From positions 528,369 to 592,368 of the forward strand of contig NZ_SJPH01000003.1 of assembly GCF_007859815.1 (NCBI RefSeq): a stretch of 64,000 nucleotides of DNA, read 5' to 3'. The position numbers and the translations under genes are program-made. Within the stretch, counting starts at the first letter, position 1. Every line of letters starts with the position of its first letter. Under the pieces are notes generated by a model. The model ran no database searches. It saw only the letters and a list, made by a program, of their open reading frames with translations, and was not told the DNA's origin. The DNA comes from Botrimarina hoheduenensis (GTDB taxonomy: Bacteria; Planctomycetota; Planctomycetia; Pirellulales; Lacipirellulaceae). This document shows positions 8,824 to 17,504 of the stretch, piece by piece.

Positions 8824-10539
8824 ATGCCGATCTTTGAGCCCAACCCTTCGCCCCCCGCCCGCCAGCCGGCTCGCCGAGCCGCTCTGCGGCTTGCGGCCGT
8901 ATCGGCCTGCTTGGCGGTGTTCGTGGCGTCGTTGGCCACGGCCATCACGCTCGTGATCGTGCGGCCCGGAGCGCCGACGACCCGCTCCGCTGAGGATCCG
9001 CTGCCGACCACCTTCTCCGTTGCGCCCACGTCGCCCCGCCTGGCGATGTACGGCCCGGCGCTCGGCTCGGCGGCACCGGATGATGATTACGCAATGATGG
9101 CGCGCGAGCGGGAGCTGCACGCCGCGATTCGGGCAACACGTCAAGCACAGGGTGCCCGCCCCGCCCCACCGCTGACGAGCGTCAACGAGTGGGTCGAGCC
9201 GCTGGTGATCGATAACCCGGCCGCCTTCGGTCCGCCCGCCGACGACTCGGTTCCCCTGCCACCGTCGGTTAAAAAACACCGCCCGGCACCGTACAACGTC
9301 GCTGCTGCGCAGCCCGCAAGCGATCCGTCCGAGAATCAATCCCTCGACGCGCGCTTGGCAAATCACGCCGGCCGAGGCCCCTCGATAGACCGCGCCAATG
9401 ACGCGATCGAGCCTTCGTACGTTTACGAAGAGTCTGCCGACTCGCTTGATGACACGTCCTCGTTTGGTGAGTCAGCGTTTGGTGCCGAACCGGTGCTCTC
9501 CGCGGCGGATCGCGCGAGCTTTACCGACTCGGTCGCGGACCTCAGCCAGCGTCTGACACCGATGGTGCGAAGCGGGTTTGCCCTGGGCCGAGCCGGTGCG
9601 ATGTACGCGGCTCGCAATCGCTTTATCGGCGTGCTCCGGCGGATCGCCAGCGCAAAGGATTCTCAACAGGGCTCGACCAATCACTCCGAAGCGCTCGCCG
9701 CGGGCTTGCGAGCTCTCGACGAAGCCGACGACTTCGCGCCGACCGGCGATGCGCTCGAGGCAGAACTGGACGTGCGTTCGATCGCCCTCTCGCACGGGAC
9801 GGCGGTGGTGCGTGAAGCCGCCGGCGAAACGGCCGCTCACGAAGCCGTTGCGCTGTACTGCCGGGAGGCGGTCGATCGGCTCGCCGAAGCCGCCGCCGGC
9901 GAGCCCGCCGGCTCGATGGCGCTCTACGGTCTCGGGAAGACCTATGCCCGCATCGACGCGCAGTCAGACGATCCGCACGCGGCGCGGAAGTGCCTGGTGA
10001 TGCACCAAGCAGCGATCGCCGCGCGGCCCGAGAACCATCTGGCGGCCAATGAGTTGGGCGTGCGTTTGGCGATGGCCGGTCGCTACGACCAGGCGAGTGT
10101 CGCGTTGCGTCGCGCAGCGGGTCAGCAGGGTGCCGCCGCAACGGTCTACGAAAATCTGGCGCAAGTCGAACGGCGATTGGGACGCACCGCCCAAGCCACT
10201 TCGATCGCCGCGGCCGGTCAGCGGATCGCTCAAACCGAGATCCGTCACGGTGCCGTCTCGCGGCGGCACGGTGTGGAATGGGTTCGGCCCGAGGCATTCA
10301 ACAACGGTGCCGGGTCGGCTGGCGATACTCTGCCCGCAACCGCGTCGGCCCGCACCACCCCGTCCCCCGTCGCGCAGGCCCCCGTCGCGCAGGCCCCGGC
10401 GAAAGAGTCGCCTGGGGCGTGGCAACAGGCGGTCAACTTTGTGAAGACCAAGTCGGGGTGGTCACCCGCCCCCGCCGCTCCCGTCGCGGCCCCCGCGGCT
10501 CACCCTGTCGCCGCGCAATACACGCCGGTTCTCCGTTAA
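8824..10539 (+). CDS. Membrane-anchored TPR-type protein, polysaccharide export neighbour
   Basis: A 571-residue protein from the ATG at 8824, which has an AGGGAAG ribosome site 10-15 bases upstream; an in-frame ATG at 8776 is an alternative. A single transmembrane segment follows a short positive N-terminus (about residues 20-43). Residues about 45-250 are Pro/Ser/Asp-rich and probably disordered. The C-terminal half has helix pairs with TPR character (for example AANELGVRLAMAGRYDQASV and YENLAQVERRLGR). It ends 11 bp before the start of the polysaccharide export gene, so the two form an operon. It may be a scaffold of a capsule or exopolysaccharide exporter; function is not otherwise recognisable. 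Confidence 0.7.
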   Translation: MPIFEPNPSPPARQPARRAALRLAAVSACLAVFVASLATAITLVIVRPGAPTTRSAEDPLPTTFSVAPTSPRLAMYGPALGSAAPDDDYAMMARERELHAAIRATRQAQGARPAPPLTSVNEWVEPLVIDNPAAFGPPADDSVPLPPSVKKHRPAPYNVAAAQPASDPSENQSLDARLANHAGRGPSIDRANDAIEPSYVYEESADSLDDTSSFGESAFGAEPVLSAADRASFTDSVADLSQRLTPMVRSGFALGRAGAMYAARNRFIGVLRRIASAKDSQQGSTNHSEALAAGLRALDEADDFAPTGDALEAELDVRSIALSHGTAVVREAAGETAAHEAVALYCREAVDRLAEAAAGEPAGSMALYGLGKTYARIDAQSDDPHAARKCLVMHQAAIAARPENHLAANELGVRLAMAGRYDQASVALRRAAGQQGAAATVYENLAQVERRLGRTAQATSIAAAGQRIAQTEIRHGAVSRRHGVEWVRPEAFNNGAGSAGDTLPATASARTTPSPVAQAPVAQAPAKESPGAWQQAVNFVKTKSGWSPAPAAPVAAPAAHPVAAQYTPVLR

Positions 10540-10550
10540 CGCTGCGATCG

Positions 10551-11864
10551 ATGATCCGACTTGTGAAATGCAACGCTGCTGTTGTCGGCCTGGCTTTGGC
10601 CGTGTGCTGGTGCGCCGTTTCCACGTCGCAGGCCGCTCCGCCACCGATGTTCGAGGGCCCCGCGGCGATGTCGTCCGGCAACGCCGGCTGTAGCAGTGTT
10701 TGCGCGACGGGCGGCTGTGCGACCACCACCTGCAACCCCGCGGCACCGCACCGCATCTGGGCCGTCGATAGCATGGCTTCGCCGTGCGATGGGTGTGGCA
10801 ACATCCAAGGCGAGGTTGGCTGGGACGCCCGCGGCTACTTCGACTGGCAAAACTACGCGCAGGGTCAGTACGTCGGGCAAGCCCGCTCGGCCCATGTGCC
10901 CGAGTATCGGTTGCGGGTCGATGACTCGCTGGCGGTCTACTTCCTCCGCACGCGCGAGGTTCTGTCGCGGCCTTACGAGTTGCAGGTGGGCGATCGCATC
11001 CGGGTGGAGTCGCTGACCGCGGGCAGCACCGCCGGCCTGAGCACCAGCGGCGCGCAGTCCAGCAGCCGCGAAGACGACCTCAACCGCGAGGTCGTGGTGC
11101 AACCCGACGGCATGATCACGCTGCCGCTGGTGGGGCGAGTCCCGGCGGCACGGCAGCGCGTCGATGTGCTGCAAGCAAGTCTCGAAAAGCGCTACATGAA
11201 ATTCTACAACGTGCCGGCGATCACGGTGACACCAATCGTTGTGAACACGCGGTTGGAAGACCTCTTAGAAACGGTCGATGCCCGCGGCGGACAGCTCGGC
11301 GGACGCCAGCTGCAAGTGGTGGTCACGCCCGCGGGCAAGCTCCAGCTGCCCGGCGTGGGAAGCGTCTACGTGCAGGGGCTTACGCTCGCCGAAGCCAAGC
11401 AAGAGATCGACGCGCGTTACGCCGCGTCCATTCCCGGTGTGAGCGTGACGGTCGACCTCGTGCAACGGGCACCGCGCTTCATCTACGTGCTGGGGCAAGT
11501 CGGCCAACCCGGACGCTTCCAGCTCGAAGGCCCCACCACCACCATGCAGGCGATCGCTCTGGCCGGTGGCTGGCAAGTAGGCGCTAACCTACGGCAGGTT
11601 GTTGTCTTTCGCCGGGGAGAAGACTGGCGCCTGATGGCAACCATGCTCGACCTGCGTGGTGCTCTCTATGGCCGACGCCCCGCGCCGGCCGACGAGATCT
11701 GGCTGGCCGATGCGGACATCGTGCTCGTGCCCAAGTCTCCCATCGAAGCGCTCGACGAGTTGATCGAACAGGTCTTTACGCGCGGTGTGTACGCCGCGGT
11801 GCCGATCGAGCTGATCTGGGGGCAAGGCTTCAACACGGTGAGTGCGATCACCAGCGGCTTCTAA
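10551..11864 (+). CDS. Outer-membrane polysaccharide export protein (Wza/GumB-like)
   Basis: From ATG 10551 the protein has 437 residues with a signal peptide ending about VSTSQAAP. A Cys-rich patch (CSSVCATGGCATTTC, then CDGCG) follows directly after it. The core has a Poly_export domain (YELQVGDRIRVESL to about residue 235) and SLBB-like beta-grasp repeats (PGVGSVYVQGLTLAEAKQ; PRFIYVLGQVGQPGRFQLEG). Such proteins form the outer-membrane pore for capsule or exopolysaccharide. The upstream TPR membrane protein is cotranscribed. The co-polymerase and polymerase genes are not in this window. The cysteine patch is unusual for the family and could form disulfides. Confidence 0.85.
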   Translation: MIRLVKCNAAVVGLALAVCWCAVSTSQAAPPPMFEGPAAMSSGNAGCSSVCATGGCATTTCNPAAPHRIWAVDSMASPCDGCGNIQGEVGWDARGYFDWQNYAQGQYVGQARSAHVPEYRLRVDDSLAVYFLRTREVLSRPYELQVGDRIRVESLTAGSTAGLSTSGAQSSSREDDLNREVVVQPDGMITLPLVGRVPAARQRVDVLQASLEKRYMKFYNVPAITVTPIVVNTRLEDLLETVDARGGQLGGRQLQVVVTPAGKLQLPGVGSVYVQGLTLAEAKQEIDARYAASIPGVSVTVDLVQRAPRFIYVLGQVGQPGRFQLEGPTTTMQAIALAGGWQVGANLRQVVVFRRGEDWRLMATMLDLRGALYGRRPAPADEIWLADADIVLVPKSPIEALDELIEQVFTRGVYAAVPIELIWGQGFNTVSAITSGF

Positions 11865-11875
11865 CCCCCCTGCCC

Positions 11876-12385
11876 CTAACGCAGCGGGCCGAGCCCGCGC
11901 GCCGCTCGGCCGGCATTGAGTTGGTTCAGAGCCGCGGGCTCACCGCTCAGCAGCCGCACGAGCTGCGTCCGCGATACCGCCAGTTGCTCGGCCGCGAGGG
12001 CCTCGTCTCCACCCGCGCGGGCGATGTGGTCGAGCGCCTCGGCTAACAAAGCCGGGTAGTCGTCGTGCTCGACGCTCACGCTCAGCTTGCGGCCCGCCGA
12101 ACGTTGCCGCCACAGCGGCGTTGGTTCGTCCGCTGGTACTGCACGATGCTCGACCGCCAACCGCAGCCGCAACCGACGCACCGCCACCATGCGGTTCTGC
12201 TGCTGGCTGCGGCGTTCGTTCGCTTCGGCGCTCAAACCGGTCGGGCGATGCAGCAGCACCACCGCCGTTTCAACTTTGTTGCGGTGCTGTCCGCCCGGCC
12301 CCGAGCGGCGTAGTCGGCGCTCGTCGCAATCGGCCAGCAGCGTTGCCAACGGGAGCTGCGCGGGATGCACGAGCGAATAACCCAA
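11876..12385 (-). CDS. Release-factor-like peptidyl-tRNA hydrolase domain protein
   Basis: A 169-residue protein with an RF-1 domain: SGPGGQHRNKVETAV contains the GGQ motif whose glutamine methyl-amide region triggers peptidyl-tRNA hydrolysis. There is no codon-recognition domain, as in ArfB/YaeJ-type ribosome-rescue factors, but the region after the GGQ helix is not the basic C-tail of ArfB; instead about 60 C-terminal residues (LAAEQLAVSRTQLVRLL) look like a helix-turn-helix. It is probably a ribosome-rescue or stand-alone release factor of the kind seen in planctomycetes. The start is TTG at 12385 or GTG 15 bases downstream. It is convergent with the polysaccharide export gene (11-bp gap). 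Confidence 0.75.
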   Translation of the reverse strand: MGYSLVHPAQLPLATLLADCDERRLRRSGPGGQHRNKVETAVVLLHRPTGLSAEANERRSQQQNRMVAVRRLRLRLAVEHRAVPADEPTPLWRQRSAGRKLSVSVEHDDYPALLAEALDHIARAGGDEALAAEQLAVSRTQLVRLLSGEPAALNQLNAGRAARGLGPLR

Positions 12386-12472
12386 CGGTGGAGAGATAAG
12401 TAATTCGGCTAGCTTGCGTCGGCCGGCCGCCCCGGCTGTGGCAAAGGGGGCTCAAAGCGTAGGCTGAGGGGC

Positions 12473-13090
12473 ATGGCGAGTTCCACCCCAACCCCGATCG
12501 CCGGCGTTCATCCGGCCGGCCTGCGCGAAGCAACGATCGCCACCGTGTGGCCCAGCATCGCCGCGGGCGGTTGGGGCCGTTGGCTGGGGCGGCTGTACGC
12601 ACTCCGAGCGGGCGTCTCGCTCGGCGGCGTGCCGATCACCGTCGGCTGGCTGCTGGTCGTCGTGACCACGCCGCTCGCCGGCTTGCTCTACTTGGCTAAG
12701 AAGGTGCCCCGCAAACCTTTGGTGGTCTTCGGTGCCCGCAACCCCCACGCGGTTTGTTATCGGGTCACGAATCGACGGATTCTGATCCTCGCGCCGCTCG
12801 AGCGCGACACGGCCCCCGATGCCGCCCTTTCGCACGCCGATTACGACGAGATCGCGATCGAGGTTCTGCCGGGACAAGCCTGGTTCCACGCCGCGGATGT
12901 CGTTTTCCTCCACCACGGGACCGAGCGCTTACGGCTGGCGGGCGTGCCCCGTCCCGAACCGTTTCGCGAGCTGTGCCGCAAGACGCAGCGCGCCGCGGCG
13001 ATTGTCCCGGCGGCGGTGCCGGTGCCGACCAAGCTCAACCCGCTGCGTCCGTCGTCCGGGGGCCCCACGCCCACCCTATCGACGAGTTAA
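12473..13090 (+). CDS. PH-domain-like small membrane protein
   Basis: The 205-residue protein has a hydrophobic segment around residues 52-75 (ITVGWLLVVVTTPLAGLLYL) followed by a beta-rich region (YRVTNRRILIL ... DYDEIAIEV ... DVVFLHHGTERLRLAGV) typical of bacterial PH-like (bPH2/YdbT) membrane proteins. No enzyme motif is present. It has its own ATG at 12473, is divergent from the release-factor-like gene, and is followed 45 bp later by the sulfatase gene. Function unknown. Confidence 0.6.
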   Translation: MASSTPTPIAGVHPAGLREATIATVWPSIAAGGWGRWLGRLYALRAGVSLGGVPITVGWLLVVVTTPLAGLLYLAKKVPRKPLVVFGARNPHAVCYRVTNRRILILAPLERDTAPDAALSHADYDEIAIEVLPGQAWFHAADVVFLHHGTERLRLAGVPRPEPFRELCRKTQRAAAIVPAAVPVPTKLNPLRPSSGGPTPTLSTS

Positions 13091-13135
13091 CGCCGCGTTC
13101 GCCCCCTCTTCTTTTCCCCTTGGGAACCTTGTGCC

Positions 13136-14755
13136 ATGCGCTTCCTGACGGTTTGGCTCACGATCGGCGGAGCGATTGCCTTGCTCTTTGGCAGCGGCAC
13201 GGCTTGGGGCGACACCCGTCCCGCGCGTCCCCATGTCCTGGTCATCGTGGCCGACGATCTCGGTTGGCGCGATCTGGGTGCGACCGGCAGTGATTTCTAT
13301 CAAACGCCGCACATCGACAGCCTCTTCGACCGCGGCACCCGGTTCGAGCGGGCCTACGCCAGCTGCCAGGTCTGTAGCCCCTCGCGCGCCAGCCTGCTCA
13401 CCGGCCAAGCACCGCCGCGGCACGGCATCACCGACTACCTGGGGGCCGACGGGCCACAAACCTGGCGACGCAACACCAAGCTGCTTCCGGCCCCCATGGC
13501 GTCGCACCTGCCGCACGCGCCGACGACCCTTGCCGAGTGCTTTTCTGCCGCGGGCTACGTGACGTTCTTCGCCGGTAAATGGCACCTGGGCGGCGCGGGA
13601 TCGCTCCCCACCGATCACGGTTTCGACATCAACGTCGGCGGCTATCACGCCGGCCATCCGGCCAACGGCTTCTTCTCTCCCTACAAAAACTCTTCTCTGC
13701 CGGACGGCCCGCCGGGCGAGTCACTCCCCCTGCGGCTCGGTGTCGAGACCGCCCGCTTTATCGAAACCCACGCCGCCGCGTCGGCCGACGCGGCAACCGC
13801 CAAGCCGTTCTTTGCGCTGCTCTCGTTCTATTCGGTCCACTCCCCCATCCAGTGCACCCAAGCGCGGTGGGCCAAGTATCAGCGGCTGGCCACGGCATCG
13901 GCACCGGCCGGCCCGCTGTCGCGCTTCTTGATCGATCGCACGCTCCCGGTGCGCCAACGGCAAGACCACCCGGTTTACGCCGGCATGGTCGAGGCGATGG
14001 ACGACGCCGTGGGGCTCGTGCTCGCTGCGCTCAGCGCGCAGGGGCTCAGCGAACAGACGATCGTCGTCTTCACTTCCGACAACGGCGGCGTGGCGTCGGG
14101 CGATGGCTACGCGACGGCCAACCTGCCGCTGCGGGGCGGCAAAGGCCGCCAGTGGGAGGGGGGGTTGCGCGTCCCCTTGGTGATCGCCCTGCCGGGCGTC
14201 GTGCCGGCGGCACAGCGCATCGCGACGCCGGCCCTCCATTCCGACCTGTACCGCACGCTGACCGACCTGGCGCAACTGCCCCCCAGCGCGGTGGCCAATC
14301 GGACCGATACCGACAGCGTCAGCCTGGTGCCGTCGATGCGCGGAGCCCCGGCGGCCCCGCGGCCGCTCTACTGGCACTATCCGCACTACGGCAATCAGGG
14401 GGGCGAGCCTTCGTCGATCGTGCAGCGTGGCACGTGGAAGCTGATCCGCTACCACGAAGACGGACGCGAAGAGCTGTACGATCTGTCGCAAGACAGGGGC
14501 GAGCAGCAGAACTTGGCCCTCGGCCAGCCGCAGCGTGTGGCCGAGCTGGGTGCGCTGCTCGACACGTGGCTCGCCGAGACCGGCGCACGCCAACCGACCG
14601 CCAACCCGCGCTACGACGCGGCATTGGCCGAGCGCGAGCGGCACAACATCAGGGTGCGGGAGCTGCCCCGGTTAGAAGAACAGGCCGAGCGCTTCCTGCA
14701 AGCCGACTACCAGCCCAACCCCACCTGGTGGGGTTCGCAGGCAGCAGCGGAGTGA
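13136..14755 (+). CDS. Secreted arylsulfatase-type sulfatase
   Basis: A 539-residue sulfatase (alkaline-phosphatase superfamily) that would hydrolyse sulfate esters, probably of an algal polysaccharide, outside the cytoplasm. A signal peptide ends around TAWGDTRP. The metal-binding start is VLVIVADDLGWRDLG. Cys80 in CSPSRASLLTGQ is the cysteine converted to formylglycine. Further conserved pieces are FFAGKWHLGG, VFTSDNGG, and near the end the helical tail EELYDLSQDRGEQQNL. The gene depends on a formylglycine-generating enzyme; one is encoded at 46.6 kb. ATG 13136, no obvious partner in the same operon; substrate unknown. Confidence 0.93.
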   Translation: MRFLTVWLTIGGAIALLFGSGTAWGDTRPARPHVLVIVADDLGWRDLGATGSDFYQTPHIDSLFDRGTRFERAYASCQVCSPSRASLLTGQAPPRHGITDYLGADGPQTWRRNTKLLPAPMASHLPHAPTTLAECFSAAGYVTFFAGKWHLGGAGSLPTDHGFDINVGGYHAGHPANGFFSPYKNSSLPDGPPGESLPLRLGVETARFIETHAAASADAATAKPFFALLSFYSVHSPIQCTQARWAKYQRLATASAPAGPLSRFLIDRTLPVRQRQDHPVYAGMVEAMDDAVGLVLAALSAQGLSEQTIVVFTSDNGGVASGDGYATANLPLRGGKGRQWEGGLRVPLVIALPGVVPAAQRIATPALHSDLYRTLTDLAQLPPSAVANRTDTDSVSLVPSMRGAPAAPRPLYWHYPHYGNQGGEPSSIVQRGTWKLIRYHEDGREELYDLSQDRGEQQNLALGQPQRVAELGALLDTWLAETGARQPTANPRYDAALAERERHNIRVRELPRLEEQAERFLQADYQPNPTWWGSQAAAE

Positions 14756-15161
14756 AGCCCACCGGCAGCGACGCACGGCACTCCCCCAACCGCCAAGAAA
14801 AGACACCGTCAACGAACGCTAACCGGTACGCAAAGATGCGGGCAAGGCGTTACAAGCGGCGTGAGCACGCTGCGCGTGCCGGTTGGGAGTGATGAGCTTG
14901 AGGTTGACTTGCTGCGCAGGTTTGAGGCGGAGTCGAACCTACCGCGGTGGGAAAGACCTCGGCGGATTCATAGCCGGCCTTCGACGCCGAGGTTGAGGCA
15001 ACCGCTGCGAGTTTGAGCGGTGCCGAAATGCGAGCGGTGTTCCTCCCCGACGCAGTTTTAACGCAATCAAAAACTGCCTTCCACAGGGGTGTTCGCGGCC
15101 AATCACGACGCGGGGGCCTCTGAGTCAGCGACCGTATCCCAGTCGCACAGCCGAGGGTGGC
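14756..15161. other. Gene-free stretch before the TetR island, with inverted repeat and shared flank motif
   Basis: About 400 bases without a supportable gene. An 8-bp inverted repeat (GCAGTTTT / AAAACTGC, 15052-15077, 10-base loop) is present. At 14955-14975 the motif GACCTCGGCGGATTCATAGCC occurs; a near copy lies beyond the other end of the island at 20917-20937. Confidence 0.4.
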
Positions 15162-15204
15162 TTGCACTACTGGCATCGCGTCATTAGTATATGACACAAT
15201 GTCA
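15162..15204 (+). promoter_or_regulatory. Sigma-70-like promoter and operator-like palindrome of the TetR gene
   Basis: TTGCAC (15162-15167) and TAGTAT (15185-15190) are separated by exactly 17 bases, a good vegetative-type promoter. Transcription would begin within a few bases of the ATG at 15199, giving a leaderless or nearly leaderless mRNA. The perfect palindrome TGACA-CAA-TGTCA (15192-15204) overlaps the start codon and the likely transcription start, where an autorepressor would act. Spacing and symmetry are read from the sequence; binding by the encoded TetR protein is inference. Confidence 0.6.
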
Positions 15205-15906
15205 GAAACAAAGCTCAGTCAGATTCGTCGCCGCAACGACCCCACGAATCCTACGCCGCGGAAGTCCGAACGAACTCGGCAAGCGATTCTGGACGCTGCG
15301 TTGAAGTTCCTCTGGACGCAGCCCTTCCGCGACCTGACCGTCGGTAAGTTGATGTCGCTTGCCGGCACAAGCCGGTCGTCCTTTTACCAGTACTTCCAAG
15401 ACTTGCACGACTTGATGGAGACGCTGCTCTGCGGCTTGGAAGAAGACATCTTCGGTGTCGCCGCGCCTTGGTTGCAGGGCGAAGGCGATCCCATCCCACT
15501 ACTCGAAGAAACGATGGAGGGCCTGGTGCGCGTCTGCTATCAGCAGGGCCCGATTCTGCGGGCAGTTGCTGACGCCGCTCCCATGGATGAGCGGTTGGAA
15601 AAAGCGTGGGCGGATTTCCTGAAAGACTTCGACGACGCGGTCACGGATCGAATCGAACAACATCAGGCAGCGGGCTTGATCAAGCCGTTTGACGCTCGCC
15701 CAATAGCCATTTCCCTCAACCGCATGGACGCCTATCTGCTGATACATCACTTTGGCCGCCGTCCACGAGGAAACAGAGAATCGGTTCGCGAAGCGATCCT
15801 GCGAGTTTGGATCTTAACGCTCTACGGCGACAAGCCGTTGGCAGAATCTGTTCCCGGTAGTCGAGCGAAGCGACACGCGAAGCCGTCGAGATCAAAAAAC
15901 AGTTAA
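15199..15906 (+). CDS. TetR-family transcriptional regulator
   Basis: A 235-residue regulator when started at the ATG at 15199; an upstream in-frame start at 15157 would place the promoter inside the gene and is less likely. The N-terminal TetR helix-turn-helix is clear: RTRQAILDAALKFLW, then LTVGKLMSLAGTSRSSFYQYF (helices 2-3). The C-terminal about 150 residues are the variable ligand-binding half and end in a basic tail. The gene is followed 20 bp later by three DUF1254/DUF1214 genes, which it probably controls together with itself through the palindrome at its start. Confidence 0.88.
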   Translation: MSETKLSQIRRRNDPTNPTPRKSERTRQAILDAALKFLWTQPFRDLTVGKLMSLAGTSRSSFYQYFQDLHDLMETLLCGLEEDIFGVAAPWLQGEGDPIPLLEETMEGLVRVCYQQGPILRAVADAAPMDERLEKAWADFLKDFDDAVTDRIEQHQAAGLIKPFDARPIAISLNRMDAYLLIHHFGRRPRGNRESVREAILRVWILTLYGDKPLAESVPGSRAKRHAKPSRSKNS

Positions 15907-15926
15907 GCACACTGAAAGGCCAGATT

Positions 15927-17444
15927 ATGAAACTTATGACCACCATCGCATCAACACTTGGGTTATTGATCGGGTTAACTGCAACTGCTGTCTGTAACGC
16001 GCAGGTACCAAAGTTGAAGATGACTACGCCAATCCCTCCGGGCATCGCGACGCCGGATAAGTTGGAAACACGTTTGGGGGCGTTGCGTCTTGTGGACGGC
16101 GTACCCGACAAGGAGACCATACAGAAAGTCTATGACAATCTCGACTTCCAGCGCGGCGTGCAGGCCTACCTGAACAGCATTCAGATCGCTTCCATGTACG
16201 GAATGCGAAAGGGAATTCTCGAATTCGGCCCCGCCAACACAACCGCTCTGCTGTTCGAGAACCTGATGGACTCCAAGGCGTTATGGCTGACGCCCAACAC
16301 CGTCAACATCTACATGACGACGTGGCTGGAGCTGAAAGACGAGCCGATGGTCATCGAGACGCCGCCCAACGTACTGGGCATCATCGACGATCACTGGTTT
16401 CACTACGTCACCGACTTTGGCAACGTAGGCCCGGACAAGGGCAAGGGCGGCAAGTTCCTGATCCTGCCGCCGGGTTACAAAGGCGACGTGCCCGATGGTT
16501 ACTATGTGGCCCGCACCAATACCTATGGCAACTGGGTGATCTGGCGAGGCTTCCAGGTCGATGGCGATACCGCACCCGCTGTGAAAACGACAAAAGAGAT
16601 TTTTAAGATTTATCCGCTATCCCAAAAAGACAACCCGCCCACGATGAAGTTCGTGAACATGTCGGGCAGGTTTAATAACACGATTCATCGCATGGACTTC
16701 GGGATCTACGAGGAGATCAATGAGGTAGTGCAGGCAGAGCCGAGCGAAGGACAGAGCCCTGAACTGCTGGGGATGCTGGCGTCGATCGGCATCAAAAAAG
16801 GGCAGCCGTTCCAGCCCAATGCGCGCATGAAGAAGATCCTGACCGAAGCTGCCGATGTCGCCGCTGCCACGGTGCGGGCAATCGCAGCAGCGCCGCGAGA
16901 GGAGCTGTTTTATTACTATCCCGGCGAAAGCTATTGGGTCAATGCATTCCCGGGTGGCAGCTACGAATTTGTCGAGGACGGTGCCGTGATGCTCGACGCC
17001 CGCGCGTTTTTTCACTTCTACGCCACCGGCATCACGCCAGCGATGACGCGTAAGATGGTCGGCAAGGGTTCGCAGTATGCCGTGAGCTACAAGGATGCTG
17101 AGGGCAATGCGCTTGATGGAAGCAAGACCTACAAAGTCCACCTGCCACCAAACGTACCGGCCAAGGATTTCTGGTCCTTCACACTGTACGACAACCAGAC
17201 CCGAGCGATGCTGCAAACCGATCAGCGATTCCCCGGTGTCGCTAGCGTGGACAAAGGCGTGCAGCAAAACGCGGATGGTTCGTTCGACGTCTACTTCGGC
17301 CCCAAAGCACCGGTAGGTAAGGAAAACAACTGGATTCAAACCGTCCGCGGCAAAGGCTGGAACATGCTCTTTCGCCTTTACGGCCCACTCGATCCCTGGT
17401 TCGACAGGACCTGGCGGCCGGGTGACCCGGAGCGGGTCGAGTAA
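15927..17444 (+). CDS. Secreted DUF1254/DUF1214 protein, paralogue 1 of 3
   Basis: A 505-residue exported protein. The signal peptide (MKLMTTIASTLGLLIGLTATAVCNAQ) leads into a DUF1254 domain (about residues 55-190; ILEFGPANTTALLFENLMDS, LPPGYKGDVPDGYY) and a C-terminal DUF1214 domain (about 390-500; LPPNVPAKDFWSFTLYD, GWNMLFRLYGPLDPWFDRTWR). A GAAAGG ribosome site lies 8 bases before ATG 15927. These paired domains occur together in many bacteria but have no established biochemical role. It is the first of three tandem homologues behind a TetR regulator. Confidence 0.85.
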   Translation: MKLMTTIASTLGLLIGLTATAVCNAQVPKLKMTTPIPPGIATPDKLETRLGALRLVDGVPDKETIQKVYDNLDFQRGVQAYLNSIQIASMYGMRKGILEFGPANTTALLFENLMDSKALWLTPNTVNIYMTTWLELKDEPMVIETPPNVLGIIDDHWFHYVTDFGNVGPDKGKGGKFLILPPGYKGDVPDGYYVARTNTYGNWVIWRGFQVDGDTAPAVKTTKEIFKIYPLSQKDNPPTMKFVNMSGRFNNTIHRMDFGIYEEINEVVQAEPSEGQSPELLGMLASIGIKKGQPFQPNARMKKILTEAADVAAATVRAIAAAPREELFYYYPGESYWVNAFPGGSYEFVEDGAVMLDARAFFHFYATGITPAMTRKMVGKGSQYAVSYKDAEGNALDGSKTYKVHLPPNVPAKDFWSFTLYDNQTRAMLQTDQRFPGVASVDKGVQQNADGSFDVYFGPKAPVGKENNWIQTVRGKGWNMLFRLYGPLDPWFDRTWRPGDPERVE

Positions 17445-17504
17445 AGCGGCTGGCAAACGTCACCAAACCAGGAATGAAACAACGTTCCGTGGCAGGAGAG
17501 ACAA

